Of a stretch of DNA of 60,000 nucleotides, positions 1-10,540 are shown piece after piece (positions within the stretch are counted from its first letter, which is position 1; each line of letters begins with the position of its first letter). The notes below the pieces were generated by a model that searched no databases, had not been told where the DNA came from, and saw only the letters and a program-made list of their open reading frames with translations. The translations under genes and the position numbers were made by a program. The stretch comes from Adiantum capillus-veneris (Eukaryota; Streptophyta; Polypodiopsida; Polypodiales; Pteridaceae): positions 177,127,740-177,187,739 of the forward strand of contig CM043944.1 in NCBI GenBank assembly GCA_014529385.2. The letters are read 5' to 3'.

Positions 1-1000
1 TGTGCAGATTCCATACCAAATTTTTGAATAGTATCTGCAATAATCTTTGACTGTCAAAGGAATAAAATACCTTTTGTACGATTCCTTTGGATTTGAATGC
101 CAAGACACGAGTGAATCTCTCCAAGATCCACCATATCAAATGCAAAAGACAATAACTTTTTCACTTGCTAAAGAAATCCCAAATCATTGGAAACAAGGAT
201 GGTATCATCCACATAAAGAGCAAGAATCACAAAACTGCTACCTTGGCGTTTTATGTATAAGTTGGGGTCTGAAGAGCAAGAGATGAATCCTTTAGAAGTG
301 AGAAAAAGATCAAATTTTGTATACCAGGCTCACGAAGCTTGTTGGAGACCATATAGTGCCTTATGGAGTTGAGCAACAAGGTCTTCTTTACCTGGAATAA
401 CAAACCCTTTTGGTTGTTCCATATAAATTTCCTCTTCCAAGTCACCATTAAGAAAAGCAGTTCGCACATCCATTTGATGAGATTCTAAATCAAATTGAAC
501 AACAAATGCCAATAAAACTCGAACACTTGTAATGTGAACAACTGGTGAAAAAGTCTCTTGATAATCAACACCAGCTACTTGGGAGTAACCTTTTGCGACT
601 AAACGCACCTTGAACTTGTCAAAAGATCCATTTGTTTTTACATTTGTCTTATACACCCACTTACATTTAATAGTTGTATGACCAGGAGGTAATTTAGTTA
701 GTATCCATGTACCTTTAGAAATAAGAGAATCATACTCTGCTTCCATAGCCTCTTGCCATTGATCCTTTTGTGGTGAAGAGATAGCTTCATCATAAGTAAC
801 GGGATCTTCCAAAGTAGAAAAAGCATTATCAGCAATATCGTGATCATAAACATGACATGAGTCATGATCAAAATCAATAGGCAGATCAACAAAAATATCA
901 ATATCATCATTGGCAACATTCAGAATGGATGGTTGTGAAGAGGAAAGTTGCTATATAGGAAGAGTTTCATCTTCTGAAGAAATGGAAAAGCCTGAAGCAA
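1..1000 (-). pseudogene. copia reverse transcriptase (partial, broken)
   Basis: The minus-strand reading from about 812 shows the start of a copia RT: QWQEAMEAEYDSL, then CKWVYKTNVKTNGSFDKFK, RLVAKGYSQ, and FLNGDLEEEIYMEQPKGF, a hallmark of plant copia RT. The catalytic YVDD motif follows at about 207-222. A stop at 330-332 falls where the family has Arg-Ala-Trp-Tyr after the LYGLxQA motif. CGA to TGA is the simplest cause. The domain copies element RNA into DNA in the virus-like particle. The C-terminal end and RNase H are outside the window. Confidence 0.9.
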
Positions 1001-1111
1001 TGATTTAGTATCATCAGAATCATCCATGGACCATGAGCCTCCCATAAGTTGTTCGTTAAAAGTAGCATCACGATTCACAATTACTTTCTTGGAGGAAAGG
1101 TCATAGAATTT

Positions 1112-2442
1112 CTAGCCTTTGGAAGTGTCATAATATCCAATAAAAATAACTTTAAGACCAGGAGCATCAAGCTTTGTTCGTGTTTCTTTGGGAACATGAA
1201 TATAAGCAATACATCCAAAGGTTCGAAAATGAGATACAGAAGGAATGTCACCTGTCCATGCTGTGATGGGTATCTTCCCAGAGGGTGCAGTAGTAGGAAG
1301 ATGATTCTGAATAAATACTGCTGTCAAAGTAGCTTCAGTCGAGAAAACACAAGATAAGCCTGAATGAATCAGCATACATCTTACAGCATTGAGAATAGTG
1401 CGATTCTTTCGTTCAGCAACGTCGTTCTATTGAGTCGAATATGGAATAGTGTGTTCATGATGAATTCGACTGTCACCACATTAACTCACAAACTCTTGAG
1501 AAACATATTCGCCTCCATTGTCACTACGAAGCTTCTTAAGGCGACGACCAGTTTGAAGTTCCGCAGCCTTGTGGAATTGTTTGAAAACAGATAAGGCTTC
1601 AGATTTTTGTCTAAGTAGAAATACAGTCGTATACCTTGAGAAAACATCAATGAAAGTAATGAAGTAGCGATATTGTGATCTCTAAGAAGGTAGAGGTCCA
1701 CATATATCAGTATGAACAAGATCCAATATGTCATGAGAATGAGTTGTATTTGAAAGAGGAAAGGGTTTACGATTGTGTTTCCCAAGAGCACAAAATCACA
1801 AATTCCCATATGGGGATGGGCTTTAAGATCCATGCCATGAACAAGATCACGACGTTGAAGATCAAGGAGTTTTGAGAAATCAGCATGAACAAAACGGTGA
1901 TGCCATACTTTGCAATCATGATCACCTGGAGCAGTGACAATATTTGCTACAGCATCGTTGAGAGAGAATTCAAACAAATTACCGTTTCGGGGAGCAGTGG
2001 CTATAGTCTGTCCATCTTTCTCAATTCGGCATTTGGTATGATCAAATCCAACAAACAGACCAAGATCAACAAGTCTAGCAACTGAAAGAAGATTACGTTG
2101 AAGATCTGGTACATGTAATACTCCTCGCAAAATTCGAGTGGAAGAAGATAAGGTACCAAGATACAAGTCTCCAATACCCTTTACTTGACAAGTAGTATCA
2201 TCAGCAAGATAAACAACACGTTGGACTGGTAGTGGATGATAGTTATGGAGCCACTTAGATTGATATGTCATATTTCCTCTAGCACCAGAATTGACAATAA
2301 AAAGTGATCCATCACGTACATGAAGTATTCTGTCTGGAGCAACTGAACATAGGACGCAGCTTGTTTCTGGTACAATGTTGTTTCGATGTTCAGTAGCATA
2401 TGCTCTATTTCGATCTGTGTCGAATCGACCCTTATAGCACAT
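1112..2442 (-). pseudogene. copia protease and integrase region (broken)
   Basis: Minus strand. Around 2270-2310 is the protease active-site region, with Asn-Ser-Gly where copia elements have Asp-Ser-Gly. The flanks fit the family (FIV before it, MTYQSKWL after it). The typical copia segment RGVLHVPDLQRNLLSVARL follows, then the GAG-pre-integrase segment with WHHRF (about 1900). The integrase core is fragmented by frameshifts. Its end (1112-1375) carries HFRTFGCIAYIHVP and KVIFIGY, typical of the copia integrase C-terminal part. Loss of the catalytic Asp and several frameshifts make it inactive. Confidence 0.85.
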
Positions 2443-2449
2443 ATGAGTG

Positions 2450-3410
2450 GGATGATCAGATCGTCCATAATATTCACAAGAAGAAGAAGAAGAGTCTCTA
2501 GATAAACGTGTTTGTTTTGTGGTAATATTGTGTTCTTCATCATATTGACGTGCCCAACAATCATCTTTAATATGGCCATTTCTGTTGTAGTAAGAACATT
2601 GCTTATTAGGAAATTTGAGACGAGAGAAAATATTACCGCGACGGCCACCTCTGCGGTTTCATCGTTGAAATGGACGCTTTCGAGCATAAAAAGCACGTTC
2701 CATCTGTTGTGACTCAGTCTCCTCTTGTGAAATCATAGCTGTATTGTGACCAGCATTATGACGTTCTTGACTTTGAGAGTATTCAATTAAAGACATGCAA
2801 GCTTAGTCGAAATCAAGACCATCTTTATTAGAGAGAATAGTAACAATGTTATCATAAGAAGAGTCCTTCACCGTATCAAGGAGAAGTGTAATCAGTTGCT
2901 TTTGTGGAATAGGATCACCGGCAGCAGCAAGTTGATTAATAATAGATTTGAAAGATTCAGTATGTCCCGTCATGGCAGTACGAACTTCATATTGTAACTT
3001 GTTAAGCAACCCTCTCAAATAAGTATTTCTGTAATAGATTTCTTCTGAAAGTTTGCAATAAGGTACTTCCATACGTCGTGGGAAGTAGGCAGTTCATACA
3101 TATCAAGCAAAAGGGAACCAGTAAGAGTAGAAAGAATATACCAACGAGCTACTTTATCACGTCGTTGCCAATCCGTATAGGCAACATTCTAATCTTCAAA
3201 TATAGGTCCTTCAGTGATAAGCACGTTATCATTATCAGTATCAACAGGCTGAAGCGTACAAACACGATTTCCAAGAACAACATCAGAGAGTTCATCGCCT
3301 TCAAGAATTAACAAAATCTTTGCTTTCCAGCCTGAAAACCCTTGACCTTGGAAAGAAGGAACAGAACGCTGGCCAGAAGGAAAGCCGTTGACGAGAATAT
3401 TCATAGCCAT
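2450..3410 (-). pseudogene. copia gag (broken)
   Basis: Minus strand, starting at the ATG at 3408-3410 just after the leader. The N-terminus has the copia gag pattern FSGWKAKILLILEG. After a stop and shifts come WQRRDKVARWYIL and the YELPTSHDVWKYL region. Two zinc-knuckle-like segments occur at about 2440-2480 and 2560-2610. In both, the second Cys of the CCHC pattern reads Tyr (CSYY and CEYY), which one G-to-A change each would explain. Gag would form the particle shell. This copy cannot be translated as one protein. Confidence 0.8.
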
Positions 3411-4165
3411 ATCTTATTGCGAGAAGACGTATAAGATAAGATCGCAGAATCTGCACAGCATACAGGGTGAAGTCCGCAATTGAGAATGACAGAGATATGA
3501 GGACTGCGTTCTGTCAACGATAAACGTAAGAAGGATGCTCAAGGAACGTCCAAAGATGTGAGAGACGTCACCCAAAAAGGCAGGGTAAAGGAGACGTTAA
3601 TAATAAAACAGTCCTCAAAATAGAGTGGCGTGAGACACAAGATTGACGGCCACAATACGAATAGCAAAAAGCTAAATCTTATCAAAAAAGCTAACACCAA
3701 AATAAGAAAAACGATTGCGGACGCTTCACGAAGAAGTAGGACGAAGAAACTGCGTCAAGCTCAATTGCAGTGAAAACATCATAACTTTCTGCTGCGAACT
3801 CCGATTGACGCAAAACTAGAACTCAAATCGAAGAGCTCGAGGAGACGAACAAGTTTTGGATGAAAAGTGCCATTGCGCTACGCTCCATAACGCTTTTCTC
3901 GTTTCTCCAAATTTTGAGCAGAACACCCCGAAAATTTGAGATGAAGTTTAGGGTGTCATCAACAAGAAAATGTAATCAACGATTAGATTGATTATACATA
4001 AACGCCACAAAAAACACTAATCATACTCTTCTTAACACAAAACAACCACAGCTAACAAGAATCAACGCTCAAAAAGAAAATTTGTAGCAATTTTGAATCT
4101 TACATACAAATCGCATACACATACTGTTTTGTCACCATGAATTGAATCGGCGCGTGATCGTTATC
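3411..4165 (-). other. copia 5' leader, no gene seen
   Basis: Untranslated stretch between primer binding site and gag start. I see no open frame of note. Several oligo-A stretches and GA-rich patches occur. Confidence 0.6.
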
Positions 4166-4177
4166 GCTCTGATACCA
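4166..4177 (-). other. Primer binding site, tRNA-iMet type
   Basis: On the minus strand the LTR end CTCAACA is followed directly by TGGTATCAGAGC, the classic plant copia primer site complementary to the 3' end of initiator methionine tRNA. It fixes the LTR edge and the element's orientation. Confidence 0.95.
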
Positions 4178-4188
4178 TGTTGAGATGT

Positions 4189-4268
<80 letters not shown>

Positions 4269-4380
4269 GAGACAAGAGACACACCATATACTCTCCCAAA
4301 GACTGATTCATATTGAGGACAAGATAAAAATATATAGGTGAGACCAAGTTGAGTAGAGTGAGCCATATATAGCTCCAACA
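4178..4380 (-). repeat. copia 5' LTR (203 bp) with internal GA tract
   Basis: On the minus strand it begins TGTTGGAG and ends CTCAACA, next to the primer site. It holds a (CT)n/(GA)n microsatellite at about 4195-4266, downstream of a TATA-like stretch (TATATATGG near the LTR start; TATATATTT at about 4327-4336). Neighbouring DNA at 4381 resumes Ty3/gypsy sequence. The GA tract probably lies in the transcribed R/U5 part. Confidence 0.92.
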
Positions 4381-4463
4381 CTCTGTCAATCAATGCTCGT
4401 TGATATCTGCCATGCGGGAGTCTGACATTGATACGAACATCAATTCCTGTTTCCCATTGCTCA

Positions 4464-5260
4464 TCAGTTTGAATTATAGACAAAGGAATTTGAGCCGTGT
4501 CTATTGTTTGAGGAAGTCTTTGTTGTTGTAAGGTTTGTTTTCATTTTAAAATCCTGATTTTGGCCTCCTCCTGCGCTTGAGCTTTTGTTTCCTTTGCTTT
4601 GTTCTTGTGCTCCTTCGCAGCGTGTGTTTTGGCAAGCATCTCTGTGGTTAGTGGTATGCTGTATTTCTTTAGTCTGCAACCACTAATCCAGTTAGGCATT
4701 TCCTCTCCCTCTAATGTGGCAAGTTTAATGGCACCGCTATATGATATGTCATGAGTCACATACGGTCCATTTTCTCGCTTTTTGAGTTTTCGGGAATGTT
4801 GTTTCAGGGTATACATTAAGACGTAATCCCCATTAGCAAATTCCTTGCTGATAACATGTTGATCAAATAATGATTTCATGTTTCGTTTTTGCGCGTAGAT
4901 TGATGCAATGGCTTTCAATCTAGTTTCATCCAGTTTTTCCAGGACATCTACCTGATTGGATAATTCATGACCCGTCCATTCTAATTGTTTAGCGACTCGG
5001 AGCGTGGACATAAGGAATTCAAGTGGCAAAATCGCTTGAATTTTATAAACCATGTTGAACGGAGTCGTTCCGATTGACGTTTTGTAAGCTACTCTATATG
5101 CCCATTAGGCTGAATGCAGCTTTTGATCCCAATCAACTCTCGATTCGCCAACAATTTTGGTGAGGATTGTCACAAAAATCTTATTCGTACTTTTCTCTTG
5201 GCCATTCTCTTGTGGGTGATCGAATTCCTATTGGATGAATTCATGCTAATTCACAGGATG
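4464..5260 (-). pseudogene. Integrase C-terminus to protease-2 start, third partial unit
   Basis: Minus strand. The piece opens with the integrase segment around INMVYxIQAILPLEF, then the GPY-type module (QHSRKLKKRENGPYVTHDIS, GAIKLATLEGEEMPNWISG), the Lys/Ala/Gln linker, and the first part of the second protease-like domain (WETGIDVRINVRLPHGRYQ). It ends at the copia insertion at 4380, right before the Asp-x-Gly site. A frameshift near 4541 breaks the linker, whereas units 1 and 2 stay open there. It is therefore an independent, more decayed duplicate. Confidence 0.85.
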
Positions 5261-5400
5261 TTTTATTAACGAAAATCAAACACAATAAAATGAAAATACT
5301 TTTCGTACTTTTCGTACTTTTCGTTTGGCCGTTCGCTTGTGGGTGATCGAATTCCTTTTGGATGAATTCATGCTAATTCACAGGAAATCCACTTGTGAGC
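5200..5400 (-). other. Complex duplication junction with an inverted integrase scrap and a mini-unit
   Basis: Within 200 bp the sequence goes from integrase to a ~50-bp inverted integrase fragment (GGTGATCGAATTCC on the plus strand), to about 45 bp of LTR, back to a short integrase piece with TTCGTACTT repeated, and then to a second inverted fragment before the LTR of unit 1. It looks like the main unit with nearly everything deleted. Repeated template switching or slippage would explain it. Confidence 0.75.
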
Positions 5401-5717
5401 GAGATTTTTTAATTTTTGATGTTTTATTCACGAAAATCAAACACAATAAAATGAAAATACTTATTAACTGGCAAAAATTAGCCAAAATTATTATACTCAC
5501 CCCTAAGCATATATTTTCTCTAAAAGCATCCCAATGCTCCGGATTTTGTCATTATAGCTCATTATTATGGTAGTCGGATAATTAAAAAACGCTAAAAATG
5601 CCACGTTTTGATCGAATATGTTCAAAACTGAACTCTAAATAATGAAAAAACACGCACATTATATACATATATACACGTTGGACCCCTTAATGGCCCTGGC
5701 TGTTGCTAGATTCATCA
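5401..5717 (-). repeat. 3' LTR fragment, unit 1
   Basis: Starts TGATGAATCTAGCAACAGCC on the minus strand at 5717, after a purine-rich tract. It aligns with the LTR start of copy D at 59631 (TGTTGAATCTAGCAGCAG) for about 310 bp, then breaks off at the inverted integrase scrap. The LTR terminus is lost. Confidence 0.85.
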
Positions 5718-6515
5718 ATTATTCCTCCGTTCCTTGTCTGAGTCGTCCCGGACAAAGGTTCGGTGCATGTGCATGGGTTTTGGAATGTGTGTCTATGCAT
5801 GGCCGTGTAATGTGGCCCTATTTGGGTGTTTGAGACAACGCGTGGAGTAACAATATGATGTGCAAGATGCGAGAACTGAATGTAGTTTTCAATGGCTTTT
5901 GATGGTGAGGGTAGCTGTTTGTGGAACAGAAGAGCTTGCAGTCGAATTGCTCTTTCCTTGATTGTGGGTGTTGTGATGGTAATTACTTTTGGAACCCATA
6001 TGTATGGGGTTTCTTGCATCTGTACAAATTCTACTTTAGGTTTCACAGGTTTCTAGTGCCATTTTGGAGGTTCAGGCTTCTTGTTTTGAGTTTTGGGTTT
6101 TGCTTTCAAGCTCTATCACCGAATCTTTAGTTGTCTCCATTTTTGGTTTCGATTTCCACTTTGAAGTAGCTTCTGAAGGTCTTTGAGATGATGTTGCTAC
6201 CGTCTGGAGTGTGTCCTTAGGTAGCCATATCTTGCTCGGTTTGTTGGTCAGCAAACTTTTCTTTATCCATACTTTACGAATAACCTTTTGTTTTGTTTTC
6301 AGATGATTCGCCTGTTGCTTTTTGTCGATGTGGATGCTCGGCCACGAGTGATCTGTTTTGGCGAATGGAGTCATGTACACGTTAGAGTCGTGTGTATACC
6401 TTAACGCATGTTCTGACCATTTAGTGATTGCATTGTACGTTCTCATCCATGGAACTCCCAAGCATATTGATTCTCTGATTTCTTTGTCTTTCATTACGAA
6501 AAATGATGAGGACAA
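5718..6515 (-). pseudogene. Protease-2 C-half and Trp/Lys/Pro-rich tail, unit 1
   Basis: Minus strand. It begins with FVMKDKEIRESICLGVPWMR, the second half of the post-integrase retropepsin-like domain (the hydrophobic-Leu-Gly-x-Pro-Trp-Met motif at about 6441-6466). A basic tail follows with KVWIKKSLL, KIWLPKDTLQT and WKSKPKMETTK. A second open stretch (5687-6046) has WVPKVITITTPTIKERAIR and runs to the polypurine tract. A 1-bp deletion near 6505, shared with unit 2, separates it from the upstream frame. The tail is conserved in copies A, B and D, but I know of no matching domain. Confidence 0.75.
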
Positions 6516-7500
6516 CCATTTCCATCAAGATTGATTGGTAAGTTTACTATCCCCAATGTTGGCATTGTTGCACCGTTTGCTTCTTGTAGATCACGTGTGG
6601 ATTGTACGAGGGGTTCATCTGTGAGCATCTTGTAAGTGGAAAAGTTGACCGCATTGACTCTTGCTCCTCTGTCAATCAATGCTCGTTGATATCTGCCATG
6701 TGGGAGTCTGACATTGATGCGAACATCGATTCCTGTTTCCCATTGCTCATGAGTTTGAAGTATAGACAAAGGAATTTGAGCCGTGTCTGCTGGTTGATGA
6801 AATCTTTGTTGTTGTAAGGTTTGTTTTCGTTTTAAAATCCTGATTTTGGCCTCCTCCTGTGCTTGAGCTTTTGCTTCCTTTGCTTTGTTCTTGCGCTCCT
6901 TCGCAGCGTGTATTTTGGCAAGCATCTCTGTGGTGAGTGGTATGCTGTATTTCTTTAGTCTGCAACCACTAATCCAGTTAGACATTTCCTCTCTCTCAAA
7001 TAATGTGGCAAGTTTAATGGCACCGCTATATGATATGTCATGAGTCACATAGGGTCCATTTCCTCGCTTTTTGAGTTTTCGGGAATGTTGTTTCAGGGTA
7101 TACATTAAGACGTAATCCCCATTAGCAAATTCCTTGCTGATAACATGTTGATCAAAAACTGATTTCATGTTTCGCTTTTGTGCGTAGATTGATGCAATGG
7201 CTTTCAATTTAGTTTCATCCAGTTTTTCCACGACATCTATCTGATTGGATAATTCATGGCCCGTCCATTCTAATTGTTTAGCGACTCGGAGCGTGGGGAT
7301 AAGGAATTCATGTGGCAAAATCGCTTGAATTCCATAAACCATGTTGAACGGAGTCGTTCCGATTGACGTTTTGTAAGCTACTCTATATGCCCATCAGGCT
7401 GAATGCAGCTTTTGATCCCAATCAACTATCGATTCGCCAACAATTTTGGTGAGGATGGTCACCAAAATCTTTTTCGTACTTTTCGCTTGGCCGTTCGCTT
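6494..7500 (-). pseudogene. Integrase C-terminus fused in frame to protease-2, unit 1
   Basis: A 282-codon open frame (7342 to 6494) joins the end of integrase (MVYGIQAILPHEFL; RGNGPYVTHDIS; GAIKLATL) through the linker KERKNKAKEAKAQAQEEA to the start of a second aspartic-protease-like domain: GIDVRINVRLPHGRYQ, then ALIDRGARVNAVNFSTYKML at about 6625-6684, and LGIVNLPINLDGN. It shows that the second protease is read as an extension of integrase. The active-site position reads Asp-Arg-Gly, so this copy is probably inactive. The frame ends at the shared 1-bp deletion. Confidence 0.85.
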
Positions 7501-7562
7501 GTGGGTGATCGAATTCCTTTTGGATGAATTCATGCTAATTCACAGGAAATCCACTTGTGAGC

Positions 7563-7879
7563 GAGATTTTTTAATTTTTGATGTTTTATTCACGAAAATC
7601 AAACACAATAAAATGAAAATACTTATTAACTGGCAAAAATTAGCCAAAATTATTATACTCACCCCTAAGCATATATTTTCTCTAAATGCATCCCAATGCT
7701 CCGGATTTTGTCATTATAGCTCATTATTATGCTGGTCGGATGATTAAAAAACGCTAAAAATGGCAGGTTTTGATCGAATATGTTCGAAACTGAACTCTAA
7801 ATAATGAAAAAACACGCACATTATGTACATATATACACGTTGGACTCCTTAATGTCCCTGACTGTTGCTAGATTCATCA
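7563..7879 (-). repeat. 3' LTR fragment, unit 2
   Basis: Minus-strand start TGATGAATCTAGCAACAG at 7879 after a G-rich polypurine tract. It ends at about 7563 against the ~50-bp inverted integrase scrap (about 7508-7556), as in unit 1. Confidence 0.85.
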
Positions 7880-8677
7880 ATTATTCCCCCCTTCCTTGTC
7901 TGAGTCGTCCCGGACAAAGGTTCGGTGCATGTGCATGGATTTTGGAATCTGTGTCTATGCATGGCCGTGTAATGTGGCCCTATTTGGGTGTTTGAGACAA
8001 CGCGTGGATTAACAATATGATGTGGAAGATGCGAGAACTGAATGTAGTTTTCAATGGCTTTTGATGGTGAGGGTAGCTGTTTGTGGAACAGAAGAGCTTG
8101 CAGTCGAATTGCTCTTTCCTTGATTGTGGGTGTTGTGATGGTAATTATTTTTGGAACCCATCTGTATGCGATTTGTTGCATCTGTACAGATTCTACTTTA
8201 GGTTTCACAGGTTTCTAGTGCCATTTTGGAGGTTCAGGCTTCTTGTGTTGAGTTTTGGGTTTTGCTCTCAAGCTCTATCACAGAATCTTTAGTTGTCTCC
8301 AGTTTTGGTTTCCATTTCCACTTTGGAGTAGCTTCTGAAGGTCTTTGAGATGATGTTGCTACCGTTTGGAGTGTGTCCTTAGGTAGCCATATCTTGCTCG
8401 GTTTGTTGGTCAGCAAACTTTTCTTTATCCATACTTTACGAATAACCTTTTGTTTTGTTTTCAGATGATTCGCCGGTTGCTTTTTGTCGATGTGGATGCT
8501 CGGCCACGAGTGATCTGTTTTGGCGAATGGATTCATGTACACGTTAGAGTCGTGTGTATACCTTAACGCATGTTCTGACCATTCAATGATTGCATTGTAC
8601 GTTCTCATCCATGGAACTCCCAAGCATATTGATTCTCTGATTTCTTTGTCTTTCATTACGAAAAATGATGAGGACAA
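7880..8677 (-). pseudogene. Protease-2 C-half and basic tail, unit 2
   Basis: Same organisation as in unit 1: FVMKDKEIRESICLGVPWMR, then WPSIHIDKKQPANHLKTKQK, KIWLPKDTLQT, WKWKPKLETTK, and the second stretch with WVPKIITITTPTIKERAIR and FHKQLPSPSKAIENYIQ down to the polypurine tract. Tryptophan-x-Pro-Lys patches recur in it. The 1-bp deletion near 8667 is shared with unit 1, so it predates the duplication. Confidence 0.78.
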
Positions 8678-10540
8678 CCATTTCCATCAAGATTGATTGG
8701 TAAGTTTACTATCCCCAATGTTGGCATTGTTGCACCGTTTGCTTCTTGTAGATCACGTGTGGATTGTACGAGGGGTTCATCTGTGAGCATCTTGTAAGTG
8801 GAAAAGTTGACCGCATTGACTCTTGCTCCTCTGTCAATCAATGCTCGTTGATATCTGCCATGTGGGAGTCTGACATTGATGCGAACATCGATTCCTGTTT
8901 CCCATTGCTCATGAGTTTGAAGTATAGACAAAGGAATTTGAGCCGTGTCTGCTGGTTGATGAAATCTTTGTTGTTGTAAGGTTTGTTTTCGTTTTAAAAT
9001 CCTGATTTTGGCCTCCTCCTGTGCTTGAGCTTTTGCTTCCTTTGCTTTGTTCTTGCGCTCCTTCGCAGCGTGTATTTTGGCAAGCATCTCTGTGGTGAGT
9101 GGTATGCTGTATTTCTTTAGTCTGCAACCACTAATCCAGTTAGACATTTCCTCTCTCTCAAATAATGTGGCAAGTTTAATGGCACCGCTATATGATATGT
9201 CATGAGTCACATAGGGTCCATTTCCTCGCTTTTTGAGTTTTCGGGAATGTTGTTTCAGGGTATACATTAAGACGTAATCCCCATTAGCAAATTCCTTGCT
9301 GATAACATGTTGATCAAATAATGATTTCATGTTTCGCTTTTGCGCGTAGATTGATGCAATGGCTTTCAATCTAGTTTCATCCATTTTTTCCACGACATCT
9401 ATCTGATTGGATAATTCATGGCCCGTCCATTCTAATTGTTTAGCGACTCGGAGCGTGGGGATAAGGAATTCAAGTGGCAAAATCGCTTGAATTCCATAAA
9501 CCATGTTGAACGGAGTCGTTCCGATTGACGTTTTGTAAGCTACTCTATATGCCCATCAGGCTGAATGCAGCTTTTGATCCCAATCAACTCTCGATTCGCC
9601 AACAATTTTAGTGAGGATTGTCACCAAAATCTTATTCGTACTTTTCGCTTGACCGTTCGCTTGTGGGTGATAGGGTGTATTTCTTGTTAATTACAATGAA
9701 TTCATCCAATAAGAATTCGATCACCTCATTGATGAAGTGAGTTCCTCTATCGCTCACTAGCTCAATTGGTAAGCCATATCAGGTGAAAATATTCTCAGAC
9801 AAAAACTGTGCTGTTGTTTTTGCATCATTTTTGGTTGTTGCTTTAGCTTCCACCTATTTTGTTAGATAATATGTTGCCACAATAATGTATTGAGCGGGCG
9901 TTTTATATCTCGGAGGCGCTATCGGTCCTACAAAATCTATTCCCCATTTCGCAAACGCTCTTGCCCACATCATTGGCCTTAAGGGCATATCATCTCGTGC
10001 TCTAGGAATTTTTGTTTTCTGGCAATAGTCACATCATTTCACAAACTGTTCAGAGTCCATGAATAGTGTAGGCCACCTTATGCCTACAATAAGAATTGCC
10101 TTGACCGTTTTGTCAGCTGAGAAATGTCCACCAGCTTGTCCACCGTGTGCTTGCTCTAATATAGGAATGTATTCCTCTTCAGTCACGCACATTTGCAATT
10201 GATTGTCTTTTCCCCTCTTATAAAGAGTGTCCTCAATCAGTACATAGTTTTCTGCCTCTTTTGTGATCGTTTTGATTCGTGATCTACTCATCCCTTTAGG
10301 CAATATTTTGGTGGTGAGGTATTCAACAATGTAGTTACTCCATCGGGGTGCTACAGATAATCTAAATAGAGTCGTGTGCTCTATTGGCTTTTGAAGCTTG
10401 CATTTAGCGCAAGATTTGACATGCATATGAACACTATGTCGCATTTTCGACCAATACACACCCATTCTCATCAATCTCTGATACATCTGTGCATGCCCAT
10501 TGTGAATTCCCGTTGTTTGTACATGAGCTTGGTTTAGTAC
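8656..10540 (-). pseudogene. Integrase with doubled H2C2 module, fused to protease-2 (copy B)
   Basis: Minus strand. From 10540 down: the end of a first H2C2-like zinc module (GIHNGHAQMYQRLMRMGVYW, then SCAKCKLQKP), directly followed by a second linker (APRWSNYIVEYLTTK) and a second module (AHGGQAGGHFSADKTVK, RWPTLFMDSEQFVK). A stop at 10034-10036 sits where copy D has Arg before CDDC (CGA to TGA). The integrase core continues with shifts (about 10030-9520), then the open 282-codon frame 9504-8656 covers the C-terminal part, GPY-type module, linker and protease-2 start (Asp-Arg-Gly at about 8827-8837). Integrase would insert the DNA copy into the genome. This copy is inactive. Confidence 0.85.

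Larger units (their letters stand above)
1..4380 (-). mobile_element. Ty1/copia LTR retrotransposon, 5' part, nested in a Ty3/gypsy element
   Basis: Read on the minus strand from right to left: 5' LTR (4378-4380 down to 4178), a tRNA-iMet-type primer binding site, a leader, gag, protease, integrase and reverse transcriptase, in the Ty1/copia order with integrase before RT. The rest of RT, RNase H and the 3' LTR lie off the left edge. Every coding part carries stops or frameshifts, so it is a dead copy. The right end abuts Ty3/gypsy sequence: the bases from 4381 on match the intact gypsy copies at 6668 and 8830. The copia element therefore inserted into that gypsy element and is younger than it. 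The second copy of the target duplication is outside the window. Confidence 0.93.
5401..7562 (-). repeat. Tandem unit 1 (2162 bp) of the Ty3/gypsy 3' half
   Basis: Every landmark recurs in unit 2 at exactly +2162 bp: junction 5400/7562, LTR edge 5717/7879, tail ORF 5687/7849, protease-2 ORF 6494/8656 and 7342/9504. The two units thus differ by substitutions but not by net length. Content on the minus strand: integrase C-half, GPY-type module, linker, second protease, tail, start of LTR. Confidence 0.95.
7563..9700 (-). repeat. Tandem unit 2 of the Ty3/gypsy 3' half
   Basis: Partner of unit 1 with the same offset throughout. Its right end differs: at about 9670 the sequence continues into normal integrase (towards 10030) where unit 1 runs into the inverted scrap. 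Unit 2 is therefore the ancestral arrangement and unit 1 the added copy. Confidence 0.93.
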
